64,000 bases of DNA from Chitinophaga barathri (GCF_003807585.1 NZ_RMBX01000002.1:434001-498000); one strand, 5' to 3'. Counted from the stretch's first letter, positions 24,167 through 33,400 are shown. Notes: generated by a model not told the origin, from the letters alone. Numbers and translations are program-made.

Positions 24167-25690
24167 TTAAAATTGTGATATAATGATCCACTGGTCGTTG
24201 CCGGTAGCCTGGATGGTCCAGCAGCGAACCGCGGCGCCGGTGTAACTAAGGTCTGTACCTGCGCCCGCCGCATCGATCCTGTCTGTGCCCATGGGCGACA
24301 AAGCGAAAGTCCTGTTATTGGTGATCGCTTTTTTAAACACCAATACCCTACCGATGCAGGTGGACGCATCCGGCAAATTAATAGTAGCATTGGCATTCGC
24401 CGTCATCACAATTGTATAATCGGTGGCTGCAACATTATAGTTTCCCGTGATATTGGTCACGTTGTAGATCATCTGCGTATTAAAGTTCGTAGCACCTTCA
24501 CCGGTGATGGATACACGCGCGGTATTTGCGGTGCTGAATACGATCGCGCGGGCATCTTCCTGGTTAAAGTTAACACTGTCTGTACCTCTTTCCAGCACGG
24601 AGAATTTGATCTTGGCCGGATGGCTGAGGAACTTGTACCAGGTGCTGGTGGCTACGTTGTTTCTTTCGCCACCGCGGAAATAAGCGTTGTGATCATTCAG
24701 GTTGAACTGCCCGTAATAAGTGCTGCCTACCGCCTGCATCATCATGCTGAACCATGCGCCTTCGTTCGGGATCGGGTTCACAGGTACACCCGCTACGTCT
24801 GTCTGTATCACACTGCTGCCATTGTTGAGGTAGCCATTGTAATCCCTTACCACTTCGCCTTCACCAGTACCGTTTGTGGTGGCAAGATACATGGGCATAC
24901 CGCTGCGTTGTTTGCCGGAAACCGCCCAGTCCGTCCCATTGCTTACCAGGCGGAGGGAATAACCCGGCGCCAGTGAAAGGGTGGGATTGGCGGCGCCCTG
25001 CGTTCTTACATTCGCTCCCGCGAAGATTACGGTGCCTGTATTGTAAGCTACAATTTCGATCGCCCTGCCAGTCTGGCCGGCGGCGGATTGCAGTGTGAAA
25101 GTCGCGTCTGTTGTATTGTTCATGATCACGACGTTGCTGGAATCCGCCATGGTATAGTTACCGGCGGATGTTGCGAGGTTCGTGCTCATGGAGCCGTTCA
25201 CATGCAGGCGGGCGTTTGGCGCATCGGTGCCAATGCCTACCCTTCCGTTTGCGGAAATACGCGCGGCTTCGGTGTTGTTTGTTTTGAATATCAAAGGCTG
25301 GGCGTTTGTGGAGCCCAAATAATTTACGGAGGGGTTAATGTTGTTGTTACCTGTGAAAGTCCAGGTACTGCCGGTACCGCCTACTTCCTGCATGGCTACC
25401 CATGAGCTGGTGGTAGGGCCGGTCTTTTTCCGGATGTAAAGATTGTTGTCCGTCAGATTATAGACGATCATGCCGGCGGCTGCAGTGTCCAGCGGATGTG
25501 CGGCAAGCGCGGCGGCGTTGATGCGGGGAAGCAGCAGGCCTTTTTTGGTATGGCTTAATTCCAGGATGGCGTCAGCCCTTTGTTCATTGGTACCGCCGAA
25601 TTTCATTTGCGCGGTAGCCGGAATAATGGTCAGCCCGAGTGCGAGGGAGAGAAGGGCTGTTTTCCAAATTTTGGTGTAGAGATAGGTCAT
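24167..25690 (-). CDS. Exported beta-rich surface protein, paralogue of the next gene upstream
   Basis: This is a 507-residue protein with a signal peptide (LLSLALGLTIIPATAQ). Just after the signal comes a stretch shared with its upstream neighbour: DAILELSHTKKGLLLPRINA here against DAILELESNRKGFLLPRLNA there. Both then have a MIVYNLTDNNLYIRKKTG-like strand, a WVAMQEVGGTGSTW-like linker, and tail-fibre-like Gly/Thr/Asn-rich beta repeats (RISANGRVGIGTDAPNARLH, NVTNITGNYNVAATDYTIV). The GIGTDAPxxRLHVxG segment is typical of Bacteroidota surface proteins whose middle resembles phage tail fibres. No sorting domain is visible at the C-terminus (ends WIIISQF). It is in the same run as the T9SS-sorted protein. 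A role in adhesion or a surface assembly is an inference from composition. Confidence 0.65.
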   Translation of the reverse strand: MTYLYTKIWKTALLSLALGLTIIPATAQMKFGGTNEQRADAILELSHTKKGLLLPRINAAALAAHPLDTAAAGMIVYNLTDNNLYIRKKTGPTTSSWVAMQEVGGTGSTWTFTGNNNINPSVNYLGSTNAQPLIFKTNNTEAARISANGRVGIGTDAPNARLHVNGSMSTNLATSAGNYTMADSSNVVIMNNTTDATFTLQSAAGQTGRAIEIVAYNTGTVIFAGANVRTQGAANPTLSLAPGYSLRLVSNGTDWAVSGKQRSGMPMYLATTNGTGEGEVVRDYNGYLNNGSSVIQTDVAGVPVNPIPNEGAWFSMMMQAVGSTYYGQFNLNDHNAYFRGGERNNVATSTWYKFLSHPAKIKFSVLERGTDSVNFNQEDARAIVFSTANTARVSITGEGATNFNTQMIYNVTNITGNYNVAATDYTIVMTANANATINLPDASTCIGRVLVFKKAITNNRTFALSPMGTDRIDAAGAGTDLSYTGAAVRCWTIQATGNDQWIIISQF

Positions 25691-25710
25691 TGGGATAGTA
25701 TTTGGATTAT

Positions 25711-25746
25711 AAAGGAACGGCTACGGTTATACGTAACCGTTCCTTT
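25711..25746 (-). terminator. Intercistronic hairpin between the two paralogous surface-protein genes
   Basis: AAAGGAACGGCTACG (25711-25725) pairs with CGTAACCGTTCCTTT (25732-25746), a 14-bp stem with one mismatch and a 6-nt loop. The following minus-strand tract is TATAATCC, so termination may be partial. It could set different expression levels of the upstream and downstream genes or stabilise the upstream mRNA. Confidence 0.55.
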
Positions 25747-25757
25747 CAATCAAAATT

Positions 25758-27518
25758 TTAGTAATTGGAAGCAGATCTGCTGAGTACTTCCCAGGTAGTA
25801 CCCATAGAGATGAGGGTTACGGAGAAGTAAGGTTCGTCAATATCGATAGTGGCACGACCGCTGATTTGTTTACCGCCGTCGTCAGAGATTTTGATGATAC
25901 TGTTATCCGTTCCTACCGCCGGGATCCTCCTGATGATATAGATCCTGCCCAGGTTGTCCGCGGAAGCTGTAGGGACGGTCACACTCAGTTCAGCAGCTAA
26001 AGTACCAGCCACCTGCACAATATAATCGGTCGCAAGTACCGCTCCGGAACCGCCTGGCAGTGTACGCACTTTCACTGACATGGAACCGTTGAGATTGAAG
26101 TTTGAAGTAGAATTTCCAACACCTACCGTCAGGCTGTCCCTGAAGGTCTTTTCGCCTCCGAAAGTCTGGGGGGCGGTGTTAACCAAACCACGGCTGCCAC
26201 CGCTTGCGCTGGGAATGTTGAAAGTTACACCGGTGGCGGTGGTTGCTATATTGAAGTTTGTACCGGCGGAATCTAATGCGAAGTTCAGTTTACCGTCAGG
26301 TGCAGCAGAAGCTCCGGTAGCTGCCCCGTTTGCTGTGATAGTTTTGACACCGCTGCCAAGCCTGGTAGGGTCAATGGACAGTTTTTTCACTTCGCTGCTG
26401 CCTTCTTTAACGAGCACGTCTACTGTAGTAGCTGCTGCGCTGACGTCTGATGTGATATCGATGTTCAGTTTAGCTTTCGTGGTGATGTTGCCCTCAGTGA
26501 TCAGGCCGCCATTGCCACCGTTTACATTGGTAATAGCGATGTCGCCGTCAAAGGTCTTGGTACCCGCGAAAGTCTGGTTTCCTACGGTTACCACACCAGG
26601 GTTGGTTTCGGTAGCGGGAAACAGGGAGAGTATCCATTTGCCGTCAGCACCGGCTGCTACGTCTTTTTCCAGTTTAGCGGATTTAGCGCCTGCAACTGCG
26701 TCAGCAGGGGTCAGGTCCTTCACGGTGAAACCGGTAGCGCTGGTGATGTTATTCAGTTTGTCCCAATCAGCTTTGGTCATGAAACCGTAGGTCTGGCTGG
26801 CACCACCTAACATCGTCGGGAAGGTCAGGGTCACGTTCTGGCCTGAGCCTGCGGCAGAAGCCGTGTTTACCGTATTAGAGGGCGAAGCGGCACCCTGGAG
26901 TAACGCGTCCCCTTTTACAGCGTTCAGAGAAGTCACAGAAGTGAGCGAAAGGTTTTGTTTCTGCACCACGCCATCAGAACCGATCATCAACACATCGTTC
27001 ACTCCTGCGCCTGCCACATCCACATTAGCGTAAGGGATGGTAAGACGGCCGGTAGTGGCAAATGTCATAACTGAGCTACCATTCAGTTTAAAGTCCAGGG
27101 GCACAGTAGGCACGCCTGTGGGAGTACCGAAGAAGCTGCCGGTAGTCGCATTCGCGTTACCACCCATTTTCCAGGGAGAGCCGCCTGATCCGTCATCTTC
27201 CTGCATCTTGGTCCAGTCCGCATCCGTGTTGCCGGTACCGGTTTTAAAGTAGAAGCCCTTTCCATTCGGGTGGGAACTGGCGTCGGTCAGGTAGATCACC
27301 ATACCCGGCGTAACGTTCCTTGTTTTCAAAAAGGTATAGCCTGTGGCGTTTAAACGGGGAAGCAGGAAACCTTTACGGTTGCTTTCCAGTTCGAGGATCG
27401 CATCAGGGTTCACAAATGCGGGATCACCCCCGATTTTGACCTGTGCTTTCAGTTTGTTGTAAGAAAAAAACAACAGTGATGCCATTATGAGGCTGGCAAT
27501 GCGTAACGACTTTCTCAT
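25758..27518 (-). CDS. Exported beta-rich surface protein, first gene of the cluster
   Basis: This is a 586-residue protein with a signal peptide (RIASLIMASLLFFSYNKLKAQ). The mature N-terminus VKIGGDPAFVNPDAILELES is shared with the following gene. The middle has repeats centred on phrases such as FAGTKTFDGDIAITNVNGG and QTFGGEKTFRDSLTVGVGN, about 145 residues apart, each introduced by SLFPATETNPGVVT- or SASGGSRGLVNT-like turns. Such repeats are common in phage-tail-like or adhesin-like fibre proteins. There is no sorting domain or lipobox. The last part (TLAAELSVTVPTASADNLGR, YIIRRIP) resembles the last part of its paralogue (IGRVLVFKKAI), so homology extends to the C-terminus. Function is unknown; surface exposure is an inference. 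Confidence 0.6.
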   Translation of the reverse strand: MRKSLRIASLIMASLLFFSYNKLKAQVKIGGDPAFVNPDAILELESNRKGFLLPRLNATGYTFLKTRNVTPGMVIYLTDASSHPNGKGFYFKTGTGNTDADWTKMQEDDGSGGSPWKMGGNANATTGSFFGTPTGVPTVPLDFKLNGSSVMTFATTGRLTIPYANVDVAGAGVNDVLMIGSDGVVQKQNLSLTSVTSLNAVKGDALLQGAASPSNTVNTASAAGSGQNVTLTFPTMLGGASQTYGFMTKADWDKLNNITSATGFTVKDLTPADAVAGAKSAKLEKDVAAGADGKWILSLFPATETNPGVVTVGNQTFAGTKTFDGDIAITNVNGGNGGLITEGNITTKAKLNIDITSDVSAAATTVDVLVKEGSSEVKKLSIDPTRLGSGVKTITANGAATGASAAPDGKLNFALDSAGTNFNIATTATGVTFNIPSASGGSRGLVNTAPQTFGGEKTFRDSLTVGVGNSTSNFNLNGSMSVKVRTLPGGSGAVLATDYIVQVAGTLAAELSVTVPTASADNLGRIYIIRRIPAVGTDNSIIKISDDGGKQISGRATIDIDEPYFSVTLISMGTTWEVLSRSASNY

Positions 27519-27864
27519 AGGTAATAGGTTAAAAAATATGACTTGTTAGTTTTTAGAGATTATATGATTTGATTGTTTGTTGATTTCTCATGTTATAATG
27601 CCTGTTCTGACCATTGTACACAGGAAGGCCCAAGTCCGGTTTTTTGTCTGATTATTTTCTTCTTCCGAGTACAGGGTAACAATGCTGATACAATATTACA
27701 TATATATTTTGATTAATACGTTATTTCGATAATGTTTTTATTTAATTTAATGTTTAGGGTATATATAAACAATGCGTTGTGGCAGTCATAGCACTGGTTA
27801 CCAAACAGATACAAAGAAAACTAACAGTCGGAAATGGGGTATTTTTTACAATATTCCGGCCATA

Positions 27865-27900
27865 AAAAAGGCATCAGAACCGTCATTCTGATGCCTTTTT
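27865..27900. terminator. Perfect bidirectional terminator hairpin
   Basis: AAAAAGGCATCAGAA (27865-27879) pairs perfectly with TTCTGATGCCTTTTT (27886-27900) with a 6-nt loop, and T runs flank it in both orientations. It lies 60 bp past the clpC terminator, so it either backs that one up or ends an unrecognised plus-strand transcript. Confidence 0.8.
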
Positions 27901-27950
27901 CAGGATGTATTTGGGACGCTTTTTCATCCCCCATCCGGGGGAACCCGCAT

Positions 27951-27984
27951 AAAAAAAAGCTGCCCCGGTTTTACCCGGGACAGC
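27951..27984 (-). terminator. Terminator of clpC
   Basis: The stem GCTGTCCCGGG/CCGGGGCAGC (27959-27984, one mismatch, loop about 5 nt) is followed on the minus strand by eight T residues. It begins 25 bp past the clpC stop codon. Confidence 0.88.
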
Positions 27985-28008
27985 CTCAAGTTTTATCGAT
28001 ACTTAAAA

Positions 28009-30540
28009 TTATGCCTCTGATTTCTCTGACTTACTCTTCGAAGGATTTTTCAGAGAGAAGACCAGTTTCTGGTTTTCCTTATCCAGGTCCGCGATCAGGA
28101 TGTCCCCGTTATGAATGTTCATATTGAGGATCTCTTCCGCCAGGGGATCTTCCAGGTATTTCTGGATGGCCCTGTGCAGCGGGCGGGCGCCAAACTGCTG
28201 GTCGTACCCTTTCTCCGCCAGGAAGTCTTTCGCTTCGTCTGTCAGTTCAAGGCTGAAACCAAGGTTCTGCAACCTTACCAGCACTCCTTTCATCGTGATA
28301 TCAATAATGGTTTTGATATGGTCCCTGGAAAGGGAGTTGAAGATGATCACATCGTCTATACGGTTGAGGAACTCCGGGGAGAAGGTGCGTTTCAGCGCCT
28401 TTTCGATCACGGCCTTGGTATTGTCTTCTTCGCTCACCGCCCTTGTGCTGGTAGTGAAGCCCACGCCCGCGCCGAAGTCTTTCAGCTGGCGAACGCCAAT
28501 GTTCGAGGTCATGATGATCAGGGTGTTCTTGAAGTCCACCTTGCGGCCCAGGCCGTCTGTAAGGATACCATCGTCCAGCACCTGCAGCAGGATATTATAG
28601 ATATCCGGGTGTGCTTTCTCGATCTCGTCCAGCAGGATCACGGAGTAAGGTTTGCGGCGCACCTTTTCGGTGAGCTGACCGCCTTCTTCGTAGCCTACAT
28701 ATCCCGGAGGCGCGCCGATGAGGCGGCTTACGGAGAATTTTTCCATGTATTCGCTCATGTCGATGCGGATAAGGGCATCTTCGGAGTCGAACATGTATTT
28801 GGCGAGCGCTTTGGCCAGCTCGGTTTTACCGACACCGGTGGGGCCGAGGAAGATAAACGTACCGATCGGCTTCTTCGGATCTTTCAGGCCCACGCGGTTA
28901 CGCTGGATGGCTTTGGTCACCTTGGAGATGGCCTCGTCCTGCCCTACTACCGCGCCTTTCAGGTCTTCACCCATACGGCGCAGCTTCTCGTTTTCGGCCT
29001 GCACCATCCGTTTTACGGGGATGCCGGTCATCATGCTTACCACTTCCGCTATCGCTTCTTCATCGATGGGATAACGTTTGTGTTTCACTTCTTCTTCCCA
29101 CACGGCTTTGGCCTTTTCGAGGTCTTCGCCGAGTTTCTTTTCTGTATCGCGGAGGGCGGCGGCTTCTTCAAAGCGCTGGCTCTTCACGACCTTATTTTTT
29201 TCCTGCTTGATGTCTTCGATCTGTTTTTCCAGGTCGAGGATATTCTGCGGAACGTTGATGTTCTTGAGGTGGACGCGTGCGCCAACTTCATCCAGTACGT
29301 CGATGGCCTTGTCCGGCAGCAGGCGGTCCGTCATGTAACGGTCGCTGAGTTTTACGCAGGCGTCAATGGCGTCATCGGTGTAGGATACGTTGTGGTATTC
29401 CTCGTAACGTTGTTTGATGTTGTTGAGGATGAGGATGGTTTCTTCCACGGAAGGGGGGTCTACCATTACTTTCTGGAATCGTCTGTCCAGCGCGCCGTCT
29501 TTCTCGATGTACATGCGGTACTCATCGAGGGTGGAGGCGCCGATGCACTGGAGCTCACCTCTTGCGAGGGCGGGCTTGAAGATGTTCGAAGCGTCCAGGG
29601 AACCTGATGCGCCGCCTGCGCCAACGATGGTATGGATCTCGTCGATGAACAGGATCACGTCCCGGTTCTTTTCGAGCTCATTCATGATGGCTTTCATCCT
29701 TTCCTCGAACTGGCCGCGGTATTTGGTACCGGCTACCAGGGCTGCAAGGTCGAGGCTTACCACCCTTTTGTCGAACAGCACGCGGGAAACCTTGCGCTGC
29801 ACGATGCGGAGGGCGAGGCCTTCCACGATGGCGGTTTTACCTACACCGGGCTCCCCGATGAGGATGGGATTGTTTTTCTTACGGCGTGAGAGTATCTGGG
29901 AAACGCGTTCGATTTCCTGCTCGCGTCCCACGATCGGGTCAAGGCTGCCTGATTCGGCCAGCTTGGTAATGTCCCGGCCAAAATTGTCGAGTACAGGCGT
30001 TTTAGACTTGGTGTTGGTTTGTTTTGCTTTGGAGGCATAACTCTTCCGTTCGTCTTCAAACTCCTCTTCTCCGGGGTCATCGAATTCCGCTTTGGGATCT
30101 GCGGATTTTACGAAGCCCAATTCATTTTTAAAAGTATCGTAGTCCACGTCAAATTGTTGAAGGATTTGAGTACATACGTTTTCTTTATTCTTCAGGATGG
30201 ACAGCATCAGGTGCTCTGTTTCCACGGTGGGACTTTTAAGCGCCTTGGCTTCCAGTACGGTTACACGGATCACTTTCTCTGCCTGTCGGGTAAGCGGGAG
30301 GCTGTTGATATTCGCGATATTTTTACCGGTCTTATCTTTAATGGCCAACTCCACTTCTTTTCTTAATTCATAAAGATCAACGTTCAGAGCCTGTAATATT
30401 TTTACAGCCGTTCCCTCACCTTCACGAATAATACCCAATAGCAGGTGTTCCGTACCGATGAAATCATTTCCCAGGCGTAAAGCTTCTTCCCTGCTAAACG
30501 AAATGATCTCCTTTACTTGCGGTGAAAAATTCTGATCCAT
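28009..30540 (-). CDS. clpC: ATP-dependent Clp protease ATPase subunit ClpC
   Basis: This 843-residue Hsp100 chaperone unfolds proteins and feeds them to the ClpP peptidase. It has two Clp_N repeats (residues 3-145: ALRLGNDFIGTEHLLLGI and ALKSPTVETEHLMLSI) and a first AAA+ module with Walker A GEPGVGKT (about 212) and Walker B VILFIDEIHT. A middle region follows with a UVR motif (EKNKVVKSQRFEEAAALRD, about 430) that distinguishes ClpC from ClpA and ClpB. The second AAA+ module has Walker A GPTGVGKT and VILLDEIEKAHP, and there is a D2-small domain (PLHRAIQKYLEDPLAEEIL). The length and UVR motif fit ClpC rather than the longer ClpB. It is monocistronic with its own terminator. Confidence 0.96.
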   Translation of the reverse strand: MDQNFSPQVKEIISFSREEALRLGNDFIGTEHLLLGIIREGEGTAVKILQALNVDLYELRKEVELAIKDKTGKNIANINSLPLTRQAEKVIRVTVLEAKALKSPTVETEHLMLSILKNKENVCTQILQQFDVDYDTFKNELGFVKSADPKAEFDDPGEEEFEDERKSYASKAKQTNTKSKTPVLDNFGRDITKLAESGSLDPIVGREQEIERVSQILSRRKKNNPILIGEPGVGKTAIVEGLALRIVQRKVSRVLFDKRVVSLDLAALVAGTKYRGQFEERMKAIMNELEKNRDVILFIDEIHTIVGAGGASGSLDASNIFKPALARGELQCIGASTLDEYRMYIEKDGALDRRFQKVMVDPPSVEETILILNNIKQRYEEYHNVSYTDDAIDACVKLSDRYMTDRLLPDKAIDVLDEVGARVHLKNINVPQNILDLEKQIEDIKQEKNKVVKSQRFEEAAALRDTEKKLGEDLEKAKAVWEEEVKHKRYPIDEEAIAEVVSMMTGIPVKRMVQAENEKLRRMGEDLKGAVVGQDEAISKVTKAIQRNRVGLKDPKKPIGTFIFLGPTGVGKTELAKALAKYMFDSEDALIRIDMSEYMEKFSVSRLIGAPPGYVGYEEGGQLTEKVRRKPYSVILLDEIEKAHPDIYNILLQVLDDGILTDGLGRKVDFKNTLIIMTSNIGVRQLKDFGAGVGFTTSTRAVSEEDNTKAVIEKALKRTFSPEFLNRIDDVIIFNSLSRDHIKTIIDITMKGVLVRLQNLGFSLELTDEAKDFLAEKGYDQQFGARPLHRAIQKYLEDPLAEEILNMNIHNGDILIADLDKENQKLVFSLKNPSKSKSEKSEA

Positions 30541-30808
30541 TGTAGATGATTTTGTTAAACCCTTACGGGGGCTCGCTTATACAATATTACCAAATAAATT
30601 TCGGATTTACTTTGGATTTAGTTTTTATACTTGTACATTCTTGGTTAAGATTTACTTTTGCGGTGAAGGGCCTTGAGTGGTAAATATACTTACGAGAAGA
30701 GGGATGTTTTTGATTCGTTCGGATTACTTCTGCAAGGATCTTTATCGGACCGGTTTCCTTTTTGGCGTGTCCTTTTTTTATAATGTTAAAAATATAACAT
30801 CCGGCAAT

Positions 30809-31183
30809 ATGCAATTCAAAATTGATACCAAAGAAAAAATAGTGTTATTACGGCTGGAGGAAGAAACGCTGGATGCTAAAATGTCAGATACGTTTGTAAG
30901 CTCCGCTGCCGCTATAAGTGAGCTGGAAGAGAAAAACCTTATACTGGACCTGCGTTCCCTGCAATCCGCGGACGATGCGGGCCTGAAAGCCATTTTTACA
31001 GTATACATGCGCCAGTACGATCGTGGCCTGAGTGCGGCTGTAACGGGCCTTAACAGTACTTTAACGCAAAATCTCTCCGCTGCGTACCCCGAAATGCTCA
31101 ATATCGTGCCTACTGAATCTGAAGCCACCGACATGGTTATGATGGAAGACCTGGAGCGCGAGCTGAACCTCGATGATGAATAA
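30809..31183 (+). CDS. STAS-domain protein (anti-sigma-factor-antagonist-like)
   Basis: This is a 124-residue cytoplasmic protein made of a single STAS domain: MQFKIDTKEKIVLLRLEEET, LEEKNLILDLRSLQSADDAG (the usual phosphoserine region), then LKAIFTVYMRQYDRG and GLNSTLTQNLSAAYPEM. In the loop where SpoIIAA-type proteins carry the regulatory Ser, the motif is SADDAGL rather than DSSGLG, so regulation by phosphorylation is uncertain. I chose the ATG at 30809. An upstream extension of 44 codons in the same frame is hydrophobic and aromatic and does not fit a STAS start. The gene lies 17 bp before rnz, so the two are co-transcribed. What it binds is unknown. Confidence 0.8.
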   Translation: MQFKIDTKEKIVLLRLEEETLDAKMSDTFVSSAAAISELEEKNLILDLRSLQSADDAGLKAIFTVYMRQYDRGLSAAVTGLNSTLTQNLSAAYPEMLNIVPTESEATDMVMMEDLERELNLDDE

Positions 31184-31200
31184 ATGTCTATTTTCGCCAT

Positions 31201-32109
31201 ATGTTCGCGGTAACGATATTAGGTAACAATTCAGCCATTCCCACGCCAGACCGGCATCCCACAGCACAGGTAGTGACGTACAATGAGCAGCTCATGCTGG
31301 TAGACTGCGGGGAAGGCACCCAGATGCAGCTCACCCGGTATAAAGTCCGCCGCAGCAGGATCAGGTACATCTTCATCAGCCACCTGCATGGCGACCATTA
31401 CTTCGGCCTCATCGGCCTGATCAACAGCATGAGCCTCCTGGGCCGTACCGAGCCGCTCGCCGTTTATGGTCCGCCCGAGCTGGAAGAGATCCTGATGATG
31501 CAGCTGCGCGTAGCCGCTACTACCCTGCGTTTCGAACTACATTTCCACGCCCTGCTGCCGGAGGCCACCGGCCTGCTGTTCCGCGACAAAGACATGGAAG
31601 TGAGTTATTTCCCGGTGAAACACCGCATTCCCTGCTACGGTTTTTCCTTCAGTATGCAGCGCCGCAAACGCCGGGTGATACCCGAGCAGGCCCGCGCCTA
31701 CGAGATACCTTCCGCGTTTTATTCCAAACTCCAGGATGGGGAAGACTATGAGAGCAAGACCGGCAGCATCGTCAAAAACGACTGGGTCACCCTGCCCCCG
31801 CCCCGCCCGAAACGGTACGTGTACTGTGCGGACAGCATCTACGACGAAGACCTGATCCCCTACATGCAGGATGCGGACCTGGTGTATCATGAGACCACCT
31901 ACCTGGCGGACCTTCATCAGCGCGCCGCCGAAAGATACCACAGCACCACGGTGCAGGCCGCCGGGCTGGCTGCCCGCGCGGGCGCCAAACGCCTGCTGAT
32001 CGGGCACTTCAGCTCCAAATACACAGAGTTGCAGCCTTTCCTGGACGAGAGCCGGCCGGTGTTTGAGAACACAGACCTGGCACTGGAGGGCACTACTTAC
32101 CTTTTGTAA
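31201..32109 (+). CDS. rnz: Ribonuclease Z (tRNA 3'-end endonuclease)
   Basis: This 302-residue metallo-beta-lactamase-fold nuclease removes 3' trailers from tRNA precursors that lack CCA. The zinc motif is SHLHGDHYFGL (about residues 60-70). Further zinc ligands are visible in VKHRIPCYGF, CADSIYDE and LLIGHFSSKY. The length is that of the bacterial short form. The N-terminal VTILGNNSAIPTPDRHPTAQ is the family opening. It follows the STAS gene after 17 bp in one operon. The region after it (32110-32496) has two small hairpins but no U-tract that would mark a clear terminator. Confidence 0.95.
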   Translation: MFAVTILGNNSAIPTPDRHPTAQVVTYNEQLMLVDCGEGTQMQLTRYKVRRSRIRYIFISHLHGDHYFGLIGLINSMSLLGRTEPLAVYGPPELEEILMMQLRVAATTLRFELHFHALLPEATGLLFRDKDMEVSYFPVKHRIPCYGFSFSMQRRKRRVIPEQARAYEIPSAFYSKLQDGEDYESKTGSIVKNDWVTLPPPRPKRYVYCADSIYDEDLIPYMQDADLVYHETTYLADLHQRAAERYHSTTVQAAGLAARAGAKRLLIGHFSSKYTELQPFLDESRPVFENTDLALEGTTYLL

Positions 32110-32496
32110 GGATTCCTGCCTTCGTTTTCCTTTCAGTATATCGCCTTTCCCGGGAGTTTGTTACCTTTTTGACATTACCGGTCTGAGTCAATACGCATGG
32201 GCTTTCCCATGGGTTGCCCTGCCTGAAACAATGCGTCACCGCTCCTGTTGCCGCGATGGCAACCCGTTCCACCAAACCCTTCTAAAACCGCCTGTTCAAA
32301 GAAACCAGGCCGTCAGCGACGGTCCGGCGGAGCCTTTCGCCCCTTTTATACAGGATGTGATCCCGGCCCGTTTTCCATAAACACTCCACTCAGCCGCTGT
32401 GCCGGACCCGGTTACACATCTTAAATATTTCTAATCGTATTATTGTGTAATATAATTCACAATATTATATTTACGCATTAAAATATTCCTATAACT
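32110..32496. other. 387-bp gene-free stretch between rnz and the DUF3575 gene
   Basis: No coding potential was recognised. It carries two short hairpins, CATGGG-CTTT-CCCATG (near 32200) and GTTGCC-GCGA-TGGCAAC (near 32250), neither followed by a T run. AT-rich sequence at the right end holds the promoter for the next gene. Confidence 0.5.
32443..32473 (+). promoter_or_regulatory. Putative promoter of the DUF3575-like gene
   Basis: TTG at 32443-32445 and TATATTTA at 32466-32473 (one mismatch to TAnnTTTG) are separated by 20 bp, and the second element lies 24 bp before the ATG. Confidence 0.4.
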
Positions 32497-33363
32497 ATGA
32501 ACCGCACTTTACTGTTTGCCGCGGCAGCGCTATGCATGAGCATGAGCCTGCGCGCGCAGGAGGCCGTTATTGACTCAGTTGCCACATCGCCGGTACGGGA
32601 TGAGAAACAACAGGCACCGGAAAACGAGCCATCCACCCCTTCGGAAAAAACTTCCAGACGCAACGGCCCCTATTACAAGAACATTGTCAAGACCAACCTG
32701 TCCACCATTGCGCTGGCCAATTACGGCCTTACTTACGAGCGGATGCTCACCCGCAAGATCTCCGCTTCCGTCGGGTACCGGTTCATGCCATCCACGAACA
32801 TTACCAAAAGCCCGCTGGGCGAGCAGGTAATGGATATTGTGGCGGAAGAAGGGGACGATATCAGCCAGCAGCTGGACAAGCTGAAGATGAGCGGTAATGC
32901 CGTGACGCTGGAATTCCGCGTATACACCGGCAAAAGACCGGGCGCCAAAGGCTTTTATGCGGGCGTTTACGGCCGTTACGCCGCTTTTAAGTACGATTAC
33001 CCATATGACTTTGAAAAACCTTCCGGCAACACGCTGGTGCCCCTGAAAGGCAATTCCAAAGGTATCGGCGGCGGGGTGATCCTGGGCGGGCAGTTCATGA
33101 TCGCCAAAAGAGTGGTGGTGGACCTGTTCATCATCGGCGGCCATTATGGCAAAATGACGGGCAAGCTGGAGGGCCTTACGGACATGAGCGACTTCGACGA
33201 GGCGGACCGCGCTGCCTTGAAGGACGACCTGGAAGGCCTGGTGGACCTTGGCGGCGACAACGGCATCAAGGCGGAAGTGCGGGATGACGGCGTGCGTGCG
33301 GACATCAAACTGCCTTTCCTGGGCTTACGCGGCCTGGGCCTTACCGTGGGTTTTGCTTTTTAG
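32497..33363 (+). CDS. DUF3575-like outer-membrane beta-barrel protein
   Basis: This is a 288-residue exported protein with a signal peptide ending near residue 20 (LFAAAALCMSMSLRAQE). A linker rich in Glu, Pro and Ser (residues 22-58) leads to a beta-rich body starting YYKNIVKTNLSTIALANYGL. The strand pattern with aromatic girdle residues (ISASVGYRFMPS, AVTLEFRVYTGK, GFYAGVYGRYAAFKYDYPYD, GGGVILGGQFMIAKRVVVD, GLGLTVGFAF) ends in a C-terminal phenylalanine, as expected for a small barrel recognised by BAM. DUF3575 proteins are common Bacteroidota outer-membrane proteins of unknown function. The long insert before the last strands (KMTGKLEGLTDMSDFDE and a run of acidic helices) is unusual for the family. 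It stands alone, with its own terminator. Confidence 0.7.
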   Translation: MNRTLLFAAAALCMSMSLRAQEAVIDSVATSPVRDEKQQAPENEPSTPSEKTSRRNGPYYKNIVKTNLSTIALANYGLTYERMLTRKISASVGYRFMPSTNITKSPLGEQVMDIVAEEGDDISQQLDKLKMSGNAVTLEFRVYTGKRPGAKGFYAGVYGRYAAFKYDYPYDFEKPSGNTLVPLKGNSKGIGGGVILGGQFMIAKRVVVDLFIIGGHYGKMTGKLEGLTDMSDFDEADRAALKDDLEGLVDLGGDNGIKAEVRDDGVRADIKLPFLGLRGLGLTVGFAF

Positions 33364-33400
33364 GACCGGCCTTTTATTCCACTCCCCATACTACAATAGC

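Larger units (their letters stand above)
27519..28008. other. 490-bp gene-free region between clpC and the surface-protein cluster
   Basis: It contains two terminators (27865-27900 and 27951-27984, listed separately) and an AT-rich stretch at about 27540-27830 that must hold the promoter of the surface-protein cluster. No convincing TAnnTTTG element with a matching -33 could be picked out. No gene or RNA is recognised. Confidence 0.5.

Noticed and set aside
28111..29607. 498-codon plus-strand frame opposite clpC
   Set aside because: Antisense shadow of clpC with no recognisable domain.
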